Shown here in pieces: positions 35,593 through 43,814 of a stretch of 64,000 nt of DNA. The DNA is from Bryobacter sp964387685 (GTDB lineage: Bacteria; Acidobacteriota; Terriglobia; Bryobacterales; Bryobacteraceae): contig CAYLXK010000015.1 of assembly GCA_964387685.1 (NCBI GenBank), positions 62,001 to 126,000 of the forward strand. Reading direction: 5' to 3'. Position 1 is the stretch's first letter; each line of letters begins with the position of its first letter. The translations under genes and the position numbers were made by a program. The notes under the pieces were generated by a model. The model saw only the letters and a list, made by a program, of their open reading frames with translations. It did not search any database and was not told where the DNA came from.

Positions 35593-36927
35593 ATGGCGGG
35601 CGAACTGGATTCCTTGCGAATCGACAAATCTTTGAAAACGTCCGCGCAGGCTTCGCCCTGGGCGGCGAGATGGATTCTGGGCGGAATCGCAGTGTTTTTG
35701 CTGCTGGGCGCGGCGGCATGGGTTTATAAGTGGCTGAACACCGAGGTGGAAGTGAAGACCGCGCGGGCGGCCAGTTCTTCTTCGAGCGGGCCTGTGAGCG
35801 GCGAGGTGATTCTCAACGCGACGGGTTATATTGTGGCCCACCATAAGATTCAGTTGGCCTCGAAGGTAGTGGGCAAGGTGGCCTGGATTGGTGTGGAAAA
35901 AGGGGACCGGGTGAGGAAGGGCCAGGAAATTGTGCGCCTGGAAGACGATGAGTACCGGTCGCAATTGGAACAAGCGCGGGGGCAACTTGCGGCGCTGGAG
36001 GCAAGGCGCCTGGAACTAAGCAATGGATCGCGGCCCGAAGAAGTGGCGCTGGCCAAAGCGAATCTGGAACAGGCCAGAGCGAATTTGGCGAATGCGAAGG
36101 TGACGCTGGAGCGGACGCGGAAGCTGGTGGAAGAGGGAGTGCAATCGAAGCAGGTATTGGACGATGCGTTAGCGCGCTTCGATGGGGAGCAGGCGCGAGT
36201 GGCCTCGCTAGACCGAGCCTTGGAACTGGTGCGCCTGGGGCCCAGGGCCGAGCAAATTGCCCAAGTAGACGGGCAGATCCGCGAGGCCAAAGGGCGGGTC
36301 TCCTTTTATGAGACGACGTTAAGCAACACCATCATTCGCGCGCCGGTCGACGGGACGATTTTGGAGCGGGTGGTAGAACGGGGCGAATTTGTAACGACGG
36401 GTTTTGTAGGAGATCGAGGGGCGAAGGGCTATGTAGTGTCGCTGGCCGACCTGAGCGACTTGCAGGTGGAACTGGACATCAACCAGAACGACTTCGGACG
36501 CCTGGATGCCAAGCAGCGAGGTATCGTCACCACGGACGCTTATCCGGACAAGAAGTACGACGGGGTGATCGAGGAGATCTCGCCCGAAGCGAACCGGCAA
36601 AAGGCGACTGTGCAGGTAAAGGTGAAGGTGTTAAACCCGGACGGCTTTCTGCGCCCGGAAATGAATGCGAGCGTGGCGTTTGTAGCCGAGGCTAAGCCGG
36701 AGCAAGCGGCGCAGAGCGTTTCGATTGTGTATGCCCCGGTGGCGGCCATTCGAGATGGCGCGGTGTTTGCGGTAGCCGGCGGGAAGGCCGTGAAGCGTGC
36801 GGTGAAGACGGGGGCGACCTCGGGCCAAGGCGTACGGATTGAGAGCGGATTGATTGGCGGCGAGGAATTGATTTTGAACCCGCCGGCGGACTTGAAAGAT
36901 GGCGCGAAAGTGAAGGTGATTCCCTAG
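35593..36927 (+). CDS. HlyD/MacA-type periplasmic adaptor protein
   Basis: A 444-residue membrane-fusion protein with an N-terminal transmembrane helix (ILGGIAVFLLLGAAAWVYKW). The lipoyl-like half-motifs (ILNATGYIVAHHKIQLASKV and TIIRAPVDGTILERVVERGE) flank a long coiled-coil hairpin (residues about 115-245, including EQARGQLAALEARRLELSNG). The beta-barrel region follows with VSLADLSDLQVELDINQND. It should bridge the inner-membrane ABC complex to an outer-membrane channel; no TolC gene is in this operon. Confidence 0.92.
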   Translation: MAGELDSLRIDKSLKTSAQASPWAARWILGGIAVFLLLGAAAWVYKWLNTEVEVKTARAASSSSSGPVSGEVILNATGYIVAHHKIQLASKVVGKVAWIGVEKGDRVRKGQEIVRLEDDEYRSQLEQARGQLAALEARRLELSNGSRPEEVALAKANLEQARANLANAKVTLERTRKLVEEGVQSKQVLDDALARFDGEQARVASLDRALELVRLGPRAEQIAQVDGQIREAKGRVSFYETTLSNTIIRAPVDGTILERVVERGEFVTTGFVGDRGAKGYVVSLADLSDLQVELDINQNDFGRLDAKQRGIVTTDAYPDKKYDGVIEEISPEANRQKATVQVKVKVLNPDGFLRPEMNASVAFVAEAKPEQAAQSVSIVYAPVAAIRDGAVFAVAGGKAVKRAVKTGATSGQGVRIESGLIGGEELILNPPADLKDGAKVKVIP

Positions 36928-36929
36928 TC

Positions 36930-37628
36930 ATGGAAACGGTAATCGAGACGCGTGGTTTGACGAAGGAGTATGTGCGGGGCGACCAGAAGGTGGTGGCCTT
37001 GAAGGACGCTTCGCTGCAAATTCCCAAAGGCGGCTTTGTGGCATTGATGGGGCCGTCGGGGTCGGGCAAATCGACGTTGCTGCATTTGATTGCGGCGATG
37101 GACCGGCCGACGGGCGGCGAGATTCGGGTGCTGGGAGAAGACCTACGAACGTTGTCGGATGGTGCGATTGCGCGGTGGCGGAATGCGCACGTGGGCTTTG
37201 TTTTTCAGAGTTTCAACTTGATCCCGGTGCTGAGCGCACTGGAGAACGTGGAGTTGCCCTTGAAGCTGACAAAACTAGGCAAGGCCCAGCGGATGGAGCA
37301 CGCCAAGAAGGCGCTCGAGCTGGTGGGCCTGGGAGATCGCCTGGGGCACACGCCGCGGCAACTGTCGGGCGGACAAGAACAGCGTGTTGCTATTGCGCGC
37401 GCCATCGTGACCGATCCAGATCTGATTCTGGCCGACGAGCCGACGGGGAACCTGGACGCGAACTCCGCACGCGAGGCCTTGACCCTGCTAGGGCGCTTGA
37501 ACAGAGAGTTCAACAAGACAATCGTGATGGTGACGCACGACCCGCATGCGGCTAAGTCCGCCAGTACGGTTCGTTATCTGGAAAAAGGGCATTTGCTGCC
37601 CGAAGGGCAGAAGCCGGAAGACTGGTAG
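36930..37628 (+). CDS. ABC transporter ATP-binding protein, MacB/LolD type
   Basis: A 232-residue ATPase with Walker A GPSGSGKSTLL, Q-loop FVFQSFNLIPVLSALENVEL, signature LSGGQEQRVAIARA and Walker B LILADEPTGNLD. The signature has Glu in the usual 'QxQ' position, a minor variation. It belongs to the MacB/LolD branch that powers mechanical transport from the periplasm or outer leaflet. It is 2 bases after the adaptor gene and ends 3 bases before the convergent aminotransferase. Confidence 0.94.
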   Translation: METVIETRGLTKEYVRGDQKVVALKDASLQIPKGGFVALMGPSGSGKSTLLHLIAAMDRPTGGEIRVLGEDLRTLSDGAIARWRNAHVGFVFQSFNLIPVLSALENVELPLKLTKLGKAQRMEHAKKALELVGLGDRLGHTPRQLSGGQEQRVAIARAIVTDPDLILADEPTGNLDANSAREALTLLGRLNREFNKTIVMVTHDPHAAKSASTVRYLEKGHLLPEGQKPEDW

Positions 37629-37631
37629 AGG

Positions 37632-38912
37632 CTAGGCTATCGAAGCCGGGCCCTTACGGATGATGCCTTCCATGATGGAGGCGAAGGTATCGACTTCCTC
37701 AATGGTGGTGTAGACGTTCGGCGTGACGCGCAGCCCGGAGTATTCGCCGCGGCGTACGATGGGGACGACCATGATCTTGTGCTTTTCCATGAGGTACTCG
37801 GCGAGCTTGGGGATATCGAAGCCGTCGACGCCCACGGTGCCGATGCCGGCGCTGAGCTCGGGGTCGTCGCTGGTGTGGAGGCGGACGCCGGGGAGATCCT
37901 TCAGGCGATTCTGCCAGCGCTTGCGCAGGTAACGGAAGCGGGCGATCTTACGTTCGACGCCAATAGACTCGTGGAAGGTAAGGGCTTCGGTGATGGAATT
38001 GCGCTGGCTGGCCGGGTGGGTGCCGATCTCTTCGAACTTGCGGATGTTGGCGCGCATGTTATCTGGAGCCGCCATGAGCGGCCAGACCTTTTCGATCTTG
38101 GCCTTGCGGACGTAAAGGAAGCCTGTGCCGACGGGGGCGAGGATCCATTTGTGCAAGCTGGTGCCGTAGAAGTCGCAGTCGAGGTCGGCGTGCTTGAACG
38201 GGAACTGGCCGAAGGCGTGGGCGCCGTCGACGACCACCTCAATGCCGCGTGAGCGGGCCATCTGGCAGATGCGCTTGACGGGGAAGATCTGCCCGGTGAG
38301 GTTGGTGATGTGGCAGATGTGGATGACTTTGGTTTTGGGGGTGACGGCGCGCTCGATGCGCTGGTAGAGATCGTCGAGCGAAGGCGCCGGGACAGGGAAG
38401 CTGATTTGTTTTAGAACGATGCCATCGCGGCGTTCGCGCTGGCGCCAGGTGGTGAGCATGCGGCCGTAGTCCTGATTGGTGGTGAGGACTTCGTCGCCGG
38501 CCTTGAGGTCGAGGCCAAGCTGCACGATTTCGAGCGCTTCGCTGGCGTTGCGGGTAATGGCAATTTCTTCGGGGTCGCAGCCGAAGGATTGGGCCAGGCG
38601 GCGGCGGACGGTTTCGAGTTCAGGCCCGAGAACCTTCCACATGAAATGGGCGGGGCCCATGTTGGAGATTTCCAGGTAGCGCTTTTCGGTCTCCATCACG
38701 ATCTTGGGTGAGGGCGAGACGCCGCCGTTGTTGAGGTTGATGATGTTGCGGTCGACGGTGAACATGTGGCGGACTTGGAACCAGAAGTCTTCGTCGAGGG
38801 CGAGAGAGTCGGCGGGTTTAGAGCCTTGGGCGGCGAGGGCGACGTTCAGACGGGGAAGGGCGTCGCTCGCGAAGGCCAGAGCGGCGGTGCGGAAGATATC
38901 GCGGCGATCCAT
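37632..38912 (-). CDS. Class V aminotransferase-fold PLP enzyme with export signal
   Basis: A 426-residue PLP enzyme of the isopenicillin-N-epimerase/cysteine-desulfurase-like class V group. The PLP lysine is in FYGTSLHKWILAPVGTGFLY, the Asp of the cofactor pocket in GIEVVVDGAHAFGQ, and the start of the fold is NIINLNNGGVSPSP. The N-terminus MDRRDIFRTAALAFASDALP looks like a twin-arginine signal, so a folded PLP enzyme may be exported. Substrate unknown; epimerase, lyase and aminotransferase reactions are all possible. Confidence 0.88.
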   Translation of the reverse strand: MDRRDIFRTAALAFASDALPRLNVALAAQGSKPADSLALDEDFWFQVRHMFTVDRNIINLNNGGVSPSPKIVMETEKRYLEISNMGPAHFMWKVLGPELETVRRRLAQSFGCDPEEIAITRNASEALEIVQLGLDLKAGDEVLTTNQDYGRMLTTWRQRERRDGIVLKQISFPVPAPSLDDLYQRIERAVTPKTKVIHICHITNLTGQIFPVKRICQMARSRGIEVVVDGAHAFGQFPFKHADLDCDFYGTSLHKWILAPVGTGFLYVRKAKIEKVWPLMAAPDNMRANIRKFEEIGTHPASQRNSITEALTFHESIGVERKIARFRYLRKRWQNRLKDLPGVRLHTSDDPELSAGIGTVGVDGFDIPKLAEYLMEKHKIMVVPIVRRGEYSGLRVTPNVYTTIEEVDTFASIMEGIIRKGPASIA

Positions 38913-39101
38913 GGCGCTATTGTAGACGATCAGACAAAGAGTGCTCGCTCAAGCAGAGACGACCCAGCCGTCAAAAAAGGCGTCGTCCCCTTGGTGGGCA
39001 GGAGTGAGCCCGGGCATCATGTCATCCCCCAGCGTAGTTTCAACTGGAATCTTTGCAACCCGCCATTACGGCTGCGGGCCACGGTTTACCGACGTGTTCG
39101 G

Positions 39102-39530
39102 TTAGGCGAGAAGCTCGAGGTCGAGGCCGGGGAATTGACGGAAGCCGGAGTCGAAGGTGGCTAAGCGGAGGTTGGCTGAAATGGCGAAGGCGGCGAGGTA
39201 GGCGTCGTTGATTAGCTTTGTCGTGGGAACCGGATAGCGAAGGAGAGAGCGAAATATTGGAACCAGATTTGGCGGCTCAGGCCAGAACTCGAAGCCCTCA
39301 TGTTCCATGAGTCCGAGGGTGAGGTCGAGGGCGGCCAACGAGGTCATGGCGTTCTTGCCCAAGATGGTGGAGTTGCCGAGGAGCCGCATAACGCCCAGCT
39401 GGACCAAGCGGCAAATTACGATCGGCTGTGGGGCCTGCCGCTGGGCCCATCCCAGCGCTTTGACATGGCGAAGTTCCTGCGAATAGAGCAGCGGAAAAAG
39501 GACATTGACGTCAGCCAAAAGCGGCTTCAT
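39102..39530 (-). CDS. vapC: PIN-domain toxin, VapC-like
   Basis: A 142-residue PIN ribonuclease. Acidic metal-binding residues are in LLADVNVLFPLL (Asp7), the central LINDAYLAAFA and the C-terminal LATFDSGF. VapC toxins cleave tRNA or rRNA. The start overlaps the antitoxin gene by 20 bases, typical of a toxin-antitoxin pair. The 190 bases between this gene and the aminotransferase contain no gene that I can support. Confidence 0.88.
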   Translation of the reverse strand: MKPLLADVNVLFPLLYSQELRHVKALGWAQRQAPQPIVICRLVQLGVMRLLGNSTILGKNAMTSLAALDLTLGLMEHEGFEFWPEPPNLVPIFRSLLRYPVPTTKLINDAYLAAFAISANLRLATFDSGFRQFPGLDLELLA

Positions 39531-39729
39531 CGATTTCCTCTGGAGTCAATTCGACCGGTCGAAATTCCATAATCGGAACAGTGGGAAGTGGCCCCTGCAC
39601 TTTTCGTGGCGCCGCCGTTTGCGCTTCCAGGGCGAGCACGAACAATTGCTTTAACGTAATTCCTTGTTGGGCCGCTTTAATTTTTGCGCGGGTGAGTAGT
39701 TCGTCCGGAAGCTCGATGGTGGTGCGCAT
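39511..39729 (-). CDS. vapB: VapB-like ribbon-helix-helix antitoxin
   Basis: A 72-residue protein beginning MRTTIELPDELLTRAKIKAA, the ribbon-helix-helix pattern of VapB-type (DUF2191-like) antitoxins, followed by a Pro-rich flexible tail that would bind the PIN toxin. A longer in-frame start adds 17 residues with no family similarity and would read through the operator. The ATG at 39727-39729 lies within or against an 18-base perfect palindrome. Confidence 0.85.
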   Translation of the reverse strand: MRTTIELPDELLTRAKIKAAQQGITLKQLFVLALEAQTAAPRKVQGPLPTVPIMEFRPVELTPEEIDEAAFG

Positions 39730-39745
39730 GCCATAATTATGGCAT
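39728..39745. promoter_or_regulatory. Perfect 18-base palindrome at the vapB start, probable operator
   Basis: ATGCCATAATTATGGCAT reads the same on both strands and overlaps the first two bases of the antitoxin start codon. On the minus strand it contains CATAAT, a good -10 match about 7 bases before the ATG, so the transcript may be leaderless and the antitoxin would block polymerase when bound. The palindrome is seen; the promoter and leaderless start are inference. Confidence 0.7.
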
Positions 39746-40333
39746 ATTGAGGAGCTTGACCCGTAAGTTGCTGAATTCACAAAAGCATTTGTGATTTTGG
39801 AGGGAGATGGCGGTGAGGCGGGAGGAGTCCGATTCCGGAAGCGTATGGCGAAGGACTAACTTGCCGTTTATCCAATGCTCGATGAGATTGGCCTCACGGC
39901 GAATGCGGCCGCGGGTGGCTTGACCGGGCTGGTGGGCGACGCGTGACTGCGGGCCGGCGATGTTGTAGAGCGCGCCGCAAAGGTGATCTGGGCGATTGGC
40001 GTCGGGGTTCGCCAAGTCGTCGATGATTTGGAACTCCTTGCCGCGGGCGCGGATGTGGCCGCGGAAGGCGTCGGACTTATCGATGAGGTATTTGACGCCA
40101 CTGTTGCCGCCCTCGGCGAGCTTCCAGGTGAAGGAGAATTCGAAGTCCTGGAAGCTGCGGCGGGTGCGGATGTCCTGGAAGATTTCGAGGCCGCCGATGG
40201 CGGTGAAGACGCCGTTGTGAAAGCGCCAGGAGGAGGTGGGGAAGGGGCTGCCGTCGGCGGCGCACCATTCGTCGAGGCGGTTCAGATCCAGAGGCGCCTG
40301 GAAGGCGGCAAGCAGCAGAGTGCGGCGGGTCAT
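39737..40333 (-). CDS. DUF1080 secreted protein, second copy
   Basis: A 198-residue DUF1080 protein with a short Tat-like signal (MTRRTLLLAAFQAPL). Family segments include WRFHNGVFTAIGGLEIFQDI, FEFSFTWKLAEGGNSGVKYL and AISLQNHKCFCEFSNLRVKL. The family includes 3-keto-disaccharide hydrolases. The stop codon lies inside the VapB operator palindrome. It overlaps the upstream lipoprotein gene by 4 bases. Confidence 0.88.
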   Translation of the reverse strand: MTRRTLLLAAFQAPLDLNRLDEWCAADGSPFPTSSWRFHNGVFTAIGGLEIFQDIRTRRSFQDFEFSFTWKLAEGGNSGVKYLIDKSDAFRGHIRARGKEFQIIDDLANPDANRPDHLCGALYNIAGPQSRVAHQPGQATRGRIRREANLIEHWINGKLVLRHTLPESDSSRLTAISLQNHKCFCEFSNLRVKLLNMP

Positions 40334-41103
40334 TTGCGGGTCGCCACCGGCGGCGGCAGCTCCTTTTGGACGAGGACTTGGACTTGGGGGACCAAGGCAT
40401 TGAAGGTATCGAGCAAGGCAGAGGCGATGACTTTGCCTTCATTGGTGGTGCCCCAGCCACCGAGCGCGGCGCCGCCCAGGGAGCCAAGCAGGACGCCACC
40501 GCCCCCGAGATCGGTTGCACGCGCGGCGCCGGTGGAACTGGCAAGTTGCTCCGCGGTTTCATTGTCGGTGAGGAACAGAACGGTTTGCGCTTCCTTGAAA
40601 TGGACGTGCCCGAGAAGGCCGGCGAAACCGCTTAAGCCGGGGATGCGGGAGACGAGGCCGCCGAAGCTATCGCCCGCGTTTTGTTCGTTGAAGGCGACGG
40701 TAGCGAGGAGCGAGTACTGAGCTTCGATGACTTGGCGCTTGCGAAGCGTTTGATCTTTACGGAGCATGCCGGACTCATTGAGTTCCTGTTCGCGTCTAGC
40801 GGCTTCGATGCCGGCGCTGCGATCGACCACGCGAAAGCAATTGGACTGCTGCATCATCAGGCGCAGCAGCGGCAGCGGGGTCGGAAGCTGGTAGCGGCTC
40901 ATGTAAGCGTAGCCGTTGGGGTCTTCGACCAGGGCAATCGTAGCCACGGGAGTGGTGCAACGGACGAGGTCTTTGGCCGCGTTCTTGGCGCCCGCCGAGC
41001 CTCCGCTGCCGCTTACTTCGCCTGCGCCTTGGCCCTTTTCGGTCTGGCGGCAAGCCGCCAGGGAAAGCGTTAACAGGGCTGAAATCAAATAGCGGGAAGG
41101 CAT
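40330..41103 (-). CDS. Lipoprotein, CsgG-like candidate
   Basis: A 257-residue protein with a lipoprotein signal (MPSRYLISALLTLSLAAC, Cys18 would be lipidated). The core (NCFRVVDRSAGIEAARREQE, then QVIEAQYSLLATVAFNEQNA) has the pattern of CsgG/HfaB-type outer-membrane secretion lipoproteins, which carry 'F.V.eR' and 'aqyli.g.v' segments. A Gly-rich stretch (DLGGGGVLLGSLGGAALGGW) follows. The CsgG assignment is tentative; no curli-like partners are visible. Confidence 0.6.
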   Translation of the reverse strand: MPSRYLISALLTLSLAACRQTEKGQGAGEVSGSGGSAGAKNAAKDLVRCTTPVATIALVEDPNGYAYMSRYQLPTPLPLLRLMMQQSNCFRVVDRSAGIEAARREQELNESGMLRKDQTLRKRQVIEAQYSLLATVAFNEQNAGDSFGGLVSRIPGLSGFAGLLGHVHFKEAQTVLFLTDNETAEQLASSTGAARATDLGGGGVLLGSLGGAALGGWGTTNEGKVIASALLDTFNALVPQVQVLVQKELPPPVATRK

Positions 41104-41177
41104 TGCTTATTTTCTATACAATACCTATTGGAACGCATCCCTTCAGTAGGGAAAGTACGCGAGGTCTTTCAAGAAAA

Positions 41178-41882
41178 ATGGCAACTGCCGCCGCACCGGC
41201 CGGGAAGCTACAACAGTCCCTGGCCCTATACCAAACCACGATTGGTAAGAAGTATGTAGTCGCCGTCACGGGCGCCATCCTGTTCGCCTTCACGGTCGGG
41301 CACATGATGGGGAACTTGCAGATTTATCTGCCCGACGCGCAAGAAGCTCTGAAGCGCTATGCCGCATTGCTGCATGCCTCGGCGGAATTATTGTGGGGAG
41401 TGAGGCTTTTCCTGCTCGCCTGTTTCGTCGCGCATATGGTCACGATCGCGCAACTGTACATGTTGAACAAGCAGGCCCGGCCCCAGGCCTACCGGAAGCA
41501 CACGCCGGTGATCTCAACCTATGCCTCCCGATCGATGTACCTTTCGGGACCCATCCTATTCTTTTTTGTGGTTTATCACCTTTCGCATTTGACGACGGGC
41601 ACGACGCATCCCAACTACGTTCACATGGACCCGTATCACAATCTCGTTTATGGGTTCCGGCAGCCGCTCGCTTCGGCCGCCTACATTATTGCGATGAGCA
41701 TGCTGGGCTTTCACCTCGTGCACGGCGTGTGGAGCATGTTTCAGAGTATGGGATTCAATCATCCGCGCTATAAGCAGTCGCTGCGCACATTCGCCACGGT
41801 GGCGGCGGGCGCCTTGGCGCTGGGCAATATCTCGATTCCGGTAGCCGTGCTGACGCGGCTGGTCGGGGCGGAACTGCCGTAA
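41178..41882 (+). CDS. sdhC: Succinate dehydrogenase/fumarate reductase cytochrome b subunit
   Basis: A 234-residue membrane protein with five hydrophobic segments and His residues placed to bind two hemes (VGHMMG, LLHASAELL, FVAHMV, VYHLSHL, FHLVHGVW). This matches the single-subunit type-B anchor (b558 family) found in Bacillus, Bacteroides and relatives. An upstream in-frame start at 41103 would add 25 non-hydrophobic residues and is not used. It is followed by sdhA after 13 bases. Confidence 0.93.
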   Translation: MATAAAPAGKLQQSLALYQTTIGKKYVVAVTGAILFAFTVGHMMGNLQIYLPDAQEALKRYAALLHASAELLWGVRLFLLACFVAHMVTIAQLYMLNKQARPQAYRKHTPVISTYASRSMYLSGPILFFFVVYHLSHLTTGTTHPNYVHMDPYHNLVYGFRQPLASAAYIIAMSMLGFHLVHGVWSMFQSMGFNHPRYKQSLRTFATVAAGALALGNISIPVAVLTRLVGAELP

Positions 41883-41895
41883 GAGAACGAAAACA

Positions 41896-43809
41896 ATGAC
41901 ACTCAATTCCAGGATTCCAAGCGGGCCTATCGAAAAGGCCTGGGAAAAATCGAAGTTCGACTTCAAGCTGGTGAACCCGGCCAACAAACGGAAGTACTCG
42001 GCGCTGGTCGTGGGCACGGGTCTGGCCGGAGCGTCCTGCGCGGCCAGCTTGGGCGAGCTGGGCTACAACGTGACGGCGTTTTGCTTCCAGGATTCGCCTC
42101 GGCGAGCGCACTCCATTGCGGCGCAGGGCGGCATCAACGCGGCTAAAAACTACCGCAACGATGGGGACTCCGTTTACCGGCTATTCTACGACACGCTCAA
42201 GGGTGGCGACTTCCGGGCCCGCGAGCACAATGTATATCGGCTGGCCGAAGTGTCGGTGAACATCATCGACCAGTGCGTGGCGCAAGGAGTGCCGTTTGCG
42301 CGCGAGTATGGCGGCACGCTGGCCAACCGCAGCTTTGGCGGCGCGCAGGTTTCGCGGACCTTTTATGCCCGGGGCCAGACAGGGCAGCAGTTGCTGCTGG
42401 GCGCCTACCAGGCGCTGGAGCGGTCGGTCGCCACGGGCCAGGTGAAGATGCACACGCGCACGGAGATGCTGGAGCTCATCGTCATCGATGGTCGGGCAAG
42501 AGGCATTGTGACGCGCAACCTGATGACTGGCAAAATGGACGTGCATATCGCCGACGTCGTGGTGCTGGCGACGGGTGGCTACGGGAACGTATTCTATCTG
42601 TCGACGAACGCGAAAGGTTCGAACGTAACGGCGGGCTGGCGCGCGCACAAGCAAGGCGCTCTCTTTGCGAACCCCTGCTTCACGCAGATCCACCCGACCT
42701 GCATCCCCGTAAGCGGCGAATATCAATCCAAACTGACGCTGATGAGCGAAAGCTTGCGCAACGACGGGCGGATCTGGGTACCCAAGAAGCCAGGCGACAA
42801 GCGCAATCCCGCGGAGATTCCCGAGGATGAGCGCGACTATTATCTCGAGCGGATGTACCCCAGCTACGGGAATCTTTCGCCTCGCGATATCGCCTCGCGC
42901 GCCGCTAAACGTGTATGCGACGAGGGCCGCGGAGTGGGCGAGACGGCATTGGGCGTGTACCTGGACTTCCGCGATTCCATCCAGCGGCTAGGCGAGAATA
43001 CGATCGCCGAGCGCTACGGGAATCTGTTTGAGATCTACGAGCGGATCACGGGCGAAAACCCGTACAAGGGTCCAATGCGGATCTATCCGGCGGTGCATTA
43101 CACGATGGGCGGCGTATGGGTGGATTACCATTTGATGTCCACGATCCCGGGACTCTTTGTGCTGGGCGAGGCGAATTTTTCGGATCACGGGGCGAATCGA
43201 TTGGGGGCTTCGGCGTTGATGCAGGGGCTGGCGGATGGCTATTTCATCGCACCGTACACGATCACAAATTACTTGGGCGAAACGAAGCTCGATAAGGTGA
43301 GCGCGGATCACGCCGAGGCGAAAGCCGCGTTGGGCCGGGCCGAAGGCATGACCAAGAAACTGCTGGCCGCCAAGGGCAAGAAGACCGTCACGCAGTTCCA
43401 CCGGGAGTTGGGCAAGGTGATCTGGGATTACTGCGGCATGTCGCGCAACAAGCGGGGACTGGAAGGCGCGATCGCCAGCGTACAAGGCCTACGGGAGGAG
43501 TTCTGGCAAAACGTAAACGTGCCGGGCTCGGGCGAAGATTTGAATCAGCAGCTCGAAAATGCGGGCCGCTTAGCGGACTTCCTGGAACTGGGCGAGCTAA
43601 TGTGCCGCGACGCGCTGATGCGCGAGGAAAGCTGCGGCGGGCACTTTCGGGAAGAACATCAAACGCCGGAAGGCGAGGCCAAGCGCGACGATGAAAACTT
43701 CGCCTTCGCCGCGGCGTGGGAATACAAGGGCGAGAATGCCACGCCGGAATTACATAAGGAGCCGCTTACGTTTGAGTACGTGAAGCCGGCGCAGCGGAGT
43801 TACAAATAA
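41896..43809 (+). CDS. sdhA: Succinate dehydrogenase/fumarate reductase flavoprotein subunit
   Basis: A 637-residue FAD subunit. The dinucleotide motif is LVVGTGLAGASCAASL, covalent flavin attachment is expected at His in RRAHSIAAQGGINAAK, and active-site segments FTQIHPTCIPVSGEY and RLGASALMQGLADGYF are present. Its length and the FCFQDSPRRAHS pattern fit the type-B (Bacillus/Bacteroides) enzymes, which can work in either direction with menaquinone. Middle gene of sdhCAB. Confidence 0.96.
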   Translation: MTLNSRIPSGPIEKAWEKSKFDFKLVNPANKRKYSALVVGTGLAGASCAASLGELGYNVTAFCFQDSPRRAHSIAAQGGINAAKNYRNDGDSVYRLFYDTLKGGDFRAREHNVYRLAEVSVNIIDQCVAQGVPFAREYGGTLANRSFGGAQVSRTFYARGQTGQQLLLGAYQALERSVATGQVKMHTRTEMLELIVIDGRARGIVTRNLMTGKMDVHIADVVVLATGGYGNVFYLSTNAKGSNVTAGWRAHKQGALFANPCFTQIHPTCIPVSGEYQSKLTLMSESLRNDGRIWVPKKPGDKRNPAEIPEDERDYYLERMYPSYGNLSPRDIASRAAKRVCDEGRGVGETALGVYLDFRDSIQRLGENTIAERYGNLFEIYERITGENPYKGPMRIYPAVHYTMGGVWVDYHLMSTIPGLFVLGEANFSDHGANRLGASALMQGLADGYFIAPYTITNYLGETKLDKVSADHAEAKAALGRAEGMTKKLLAAKGKKTVTQFHRELGKVIWDYCGMSRNKRGLEGAIASVQGLREEFWQNVNVPGSGEDLNQQLENAGRLADFLELGELMCRDALMREESCGGHFREEHQTPEGEAKRDDENFAFAAAWEYKGENATPELHKEPLTFEYVKPAQRSYK

Positions 43810-43814
43810 ACGCC

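Noticed and set aside
38913..39101. Possible gene remnant between the aminotransferase and vapC genes
   Set aside because: No frame gives convincing protein sequence and no repeat or mobile-element end is visible.
41115..41122. TATACAAT as a -10 element for sdhCAB
   Set aside because: No -35 match at the right distance; left out of the feature list.
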